From Laspinema palackyanum D2c (GTDB lineage Bacteria > Cyanobacteriota > Cyanobacteriia > Cyanobacteriales > Laspinemataceae), in NCBI RefSeq assembly GCF_025370875.1, contig NZ_JAMXFD010000005.1, forward strand, positions 186,001-250,000: a DNA stretch of 64,000 bases. Direction: 5' to 3'. The notes under the pieces were generated by a model that saw only the letters and a program-made list of their open reading frames with translations, was not told the origin of the DNA and searched no databases. A program made the translations under genes and the position numbers. Of this stretch, positions 61,484 through 64,000 are shown one piece after another (the stretch's first letter is position 1; each line of letters opens with the position of its first letter).

Positions 61484-64000
61484 TTATGTAGAAGACTCGC
61501 TATATTCAACCGAGGAGGATTCTACGGGCTTAGAACCGTTGAGGGGAATGCGCGGTTCTTCTAGGGGTTTGCGCTTCTCGATCAGGTTAATCGCCCGACT
61601 GACGCTTTCAGGCAAAATCACGACTAAGCTGCCCGAGGGGGCCTCGTCTAGGGCGGTTTCGATCGCCTCTGTTTCATTCAGGATGGTTTGATACGCCGCC
61701 GGACCATTGGCTTGGGCGATCCCTTCACAGATGAAGTGGGCGGCATTTCCCCGGGGACGACCTCGGGTATCATTATCTTCTTTGACAATAATCCGATTGA
61801 AGATGTCTGCGGAGAGTTTGCCGAGGTTGAACAAATCCTCATCCCGGCGATCGCCAGGACCCCCGATAACGCCAATGGTTTCTCCGGGCCAATTTCGCAC
61901 GAACCCGCCCAAGGCTTCATAACTGGCGGCATTATGGGCATAATCCACCAAGGCATGATAGGTCCCCATATTGAACAGATTCATCCGTCCCGGAGTTTGG
62001 GCAACCGATGCCTCAAAAGTCGCCAATCCACTGCGAATTTGCTCAATGGGAACCCCATTGCTATAGGCAGCTAAGGCAGCAGCGAGGGCATTGGCAATCA
62101 TAAAGGGAGCCAATCCTGCCATTGTTAGCGGGACGTTAACCGCTTGCTCAATCCGGAGGGTCCAATCTCCTTTAATAATGGAGAGATAGCCATTTTCATA
62201 GACGGCGGCGAGTCCCCCATTGCGGACATGATTTTGCAAAATTTCGTTCTCGGGGTCCATCGAGAAATAGGCAATTTGAGATTTGACCCGTTTTGCCATC
62301 TTGACTACGAGGGGGTCTTCGGCATTCAGGATGGCATAACCTTTGGCATCCACGGATTCGGCGAGGACGCTTTTGAGGGTCGCCATTTGTTCGATGGTAT
62401 CAATATCGCCAATGCCGAGATGATCCGCAGAAACGTTTAAAACTACCCCGACATCGCAGCGATCGAAGGCTAAACCCGATCGCAAAATACCACCTCGGGC
62501 CGTTTCTAAGACTGCCACCTCAACGGTGGGGTCTTTTAAAATCAGTTCGGCACTTTGGGGTCCGGTATTATCCCCTTTTTCAACGATAAAATCGCCGATA
62601 TAAGTCCCATCGGTGGTGGTGTAACCGATGGTTTTGCCAGTTTGTTTATAAATATGGGCTAAGAGGCGGGTGGTGGTCGTTTTACCATTAGTGCCGGTGA
62701 CGGCGAGAATGGGAATCCGCGACGGAGTGCCTGAAGGAAAGAGCATTTCCATGACAGGGGCTGCGACGTTGCGGGGCAGGCCCTGGCTGGGACAGACGTG
62801 CATCCGGAAACCGGGAGCAGCATTGACTTCGACGATGACCCCATCATTTTCCCGGAGGGGTTGGGAAATATCCTCGGTGACGACATCGATGCCACAGATA
62901 TCTAAGCCAATCAGTTTGGCAATTCTTTCCGCCATCCAGAGATTTTCTGGGTGGATTTCATCGGTGCGATCGATAGCGATACCGCCGGTGCTGAGGTTGG
63001 CGGTATAACGCAGATAGCAGATTTCGCCGTCTTGGAGTACGGTGTTGAGGTCGTATCCTTTGCGTTCCAAGATTTGCATACTCATGCGGTCTACTTGGAT
63101 CCGGGTCAGGACGTTATCATGGCCGTCGCCTCGGTTGGGGTCGCGATTGGTTTCTTCGATGAGTTCCTGGATGGTGGATTTGCCATTACCGATCGCATGA
63201 GCAGGAACCCGTTCCGCTACGGCGATCAGTTTACCATTAACCACGAGAACCCGGTGGTCCCGACCTTTGTAGTAGCGTTCGACGATCACCGATCGCGTTT
63301 TGGAAGCTGTTGTGGCAGCGTCGTAGGCTTCTTCTGCCTCTTCCCAACTGTGGATATCAATGGTAATCCCGCGTCCGTGGTTGCCATCGAGGGGTTTAAT
63401 CACGATGGGATAGCCTCCCACTTCATCGATCGCCTCTTGGAGTTCATCGAGATAGTGAATCAAAGTCCCTCGGGGAACCGGCACTCCGGCATCCCGCAGA
63501 GTTTTTTTGGTCCCTTCTTTGTCGCAGGCGAGTTCAACGCCTAAAATACTGCTGCGATCGGTCAGGGTTGCCTGGACTCGTTTTTGATAAATCCCGGTTC
63601 CCAGTTGGATCATGGCTCTAGCGCTAGAGTGAAACCAGGGAATATCGCGGGCTTCAGCTTCTTTAATCAGGGTCTCGGTACTCGGACCCAGGGAGGCTTT
63701 AGCCGCCAAATCTTTCAAGTCTTGGATGTCTTGTTCCAACTCGGAAACCGGATAGCGACCTGTATCGACAATACTGCGACAGAGGCGCACTGCTGCTCTA
63801 GCGGCATACCGACCCGCTTGTTCATCAATATATTCAAAGGCAACTTGGTAGGTGCCTGGAGTCGAGGTTTCGCGGGTGCGACCAAAACCAACTATCATCC
63901 CCGCAAGTTCCTGGAGTTCTAAGGCAACGTGCTCCACCACATGACCCATATAGGTCCCCTCTTGGACACGGCTGAGGAACCCTCCTCTACAACCGGGAGA
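61484..64000 (-). CDS. cphA: Cyanophycin synthetase, 5' end beyond the window
   Basis: Makes the arginine-aspartate storage polymer cyanophycin by ATP-dependent, non-ribosomal polymerisation. The visible 838 codons are in frame to the right edge; the first ATG at 63949 (MGHVVEHVALELQ) is internal, since the codons before it (SPGCRGGFLSRVQEGTY) belong to the family's N-terminal domain. An ATP-grasp domain (GGYPIVIKPLDGNHGRGI, EVNAAPGFRMH) precedes the Mur-ligase-like domain with loop VTGTNGKTTTTRLLAHI and PGDRRDEDLFNLG. It ends with an acidic Ser/Glu tail. About 40 residues are missing at the start. cphB is not within the window downstream. Confidence 0.96.
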   Translation of the reverse strand, partial: SPGCRGGFLSRVQEGTYMGHVVEHVALELQELAGMIVGFGRTRETSTPGTYQVAFEYIDEQAGRYAARAAVRLCRSIVDTGRYPVSELEQDIQDLKDLAAKASLGPSTETLIKEAEARDIPWFHSSARAMIQLGTGIYQKRVQATLTDRSSILGVELACDKEGTKKTLRDAGVPVPRGTLIHYLDELQEAIDEVGGYPIVIKPLDGNHGRGITIDIHSWEEAEEAYDAATTASKTRSVIVERYYKGRDHRVLVVNGKLIAVAERVPAHAIGNGKSTIQELIEETNRDPNRGDGHDNVLTRIQVDRMSMQILERKGYDLNTVLQDGEICYLRYTANLSTGGIAIDRTDEIHPENLWMAERIAKLIGLDICGIDVVTEDISQPLRENDGVIVEVNAAPGFRMHVCPSQGLPRNVAAPVMEMLFPSGTPSRIPILAVTGTNGKTTTTRLLAHIYKQTGKTIGYTTTDGTYIGDFIVEKGDNTGPQSAELILKDPTVEVAVLETARGGILRSGLAFDRCDVGVVLNVSADHLGIGDIDTIEQMATLKSVLAESVDAKGYAILNAEDPLVVKMAKRVKSQIAYFSMDPENEILQNHVRNGGLAAVYENGYLSIIKGDWTLRIEQAVNVPLTMAGLAPFMIANALAAALAAYSNGVPIEQIRSGLATFEASVAQTPGRMNLFNMGTYHALVDYAHNAASYEALGGFVRNWPGETIGVIGGPGDRRDEDLFNLGKLSADIFNRIIVKEDNDTRGRPRGNAAHFICEGIAQANGPAAYQTILNETEAIETALDEAPSGSLVVILPESVSRAINLIEKRKPLEEPRIPLNGSKPVESSSVEYSESST

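Overview
The window is chromosomal DNA from a cyanobacterium. The markers are phycocyanobilin synthesis (pcyA), cyanophycin synthetase (cphA), carboxysome shell genes (ccmK3/ccmK4), the SufR-controlled suf cluster, a proton-pumping transhydrogenase split into pntAA/pntAB/pntB, a KaiC/KaiB pair, and very frequent HIP1 octamers (GCGATCGC). The many short palindromic intergenic repeats and the large multidomain kinase suggest a filamentous, Oscillatoria-like organism. That placement is an inference; no rRNA or other taxonomic marker is present. I found no tRNA, rRNA, CRISPR array, transposase or prophage.

Layout. 1-5.6 kb: leuD, tex, then a KaiC2-type clock-like ATPase with its KaiB. 5.7-10.3 kb, minus strand: ccmK3-ccmK4, a cupin, a methyltransferase, a small unknown protein, an oligopeptide-type ABC permease and apt. 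10.8-14.3 kb: a cyanobacterial DUF3038-DUF4335 gene pair and fmt. 15.6-21.2 kb: one 1862-residue protein with a probably inactive Ser/Thr kinase domain, an AAA ATPase, a GAF domain and a histidine kinase. 21.4-24.2 kb: small unknown genes, a candidate sRNA and a coding remnant. 24.2-27.7 kb: a subtilisin-family surface-type protein. 28-32.5 kb: mutL, an acetyltransferase, a DEDDh exonuclease and murF. 33-38 kb: an unknown protein, a GTPase and a mechanosensitive-channel-like membrane protein. 38-44 kb: SRPBCC, SirB1-like, lgt, cobM, flavin reductase, MIF-like tautomerase and a Gfo/Idh/MocA oxidoreductase.

44.1-46.5 kb is the most accessory-looking part. It holds an orphan VapB-like antitoxin, a VapC toxin gene broken by in-frame stops, and a two-gene cassette of an AAA-family ATPase overlapping a TOPRIM-like protein. 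This last pair has the layout of OLD/PARIS/Abi-type defence modules. 46.5-49.6 kb holds the pnt genes. 50.8-57.7 kb is the Fe-S assembly region: sufR divergent from ftrC-sufB-sufC-sufD-sufS, with two CAAC-N6-GTTG operator sites between sufR and ftrC. 57.7-64 kb holds a DUF29 gene, a Uma2-type gene with a small partner, acylphosphatase, pcyA, an unknown gene and cphA, which runs off the right edge.

The gaps between genes are unusually rich in structured repeats. I see at least three recurring inverted-repeat families, a 40-bp perfect palindrome, a 23-bp-stem hairpin next to a six-copy heptamer in the pnt region, and two copies of a terminator-linked element that could be an unrecognised small RNA family.
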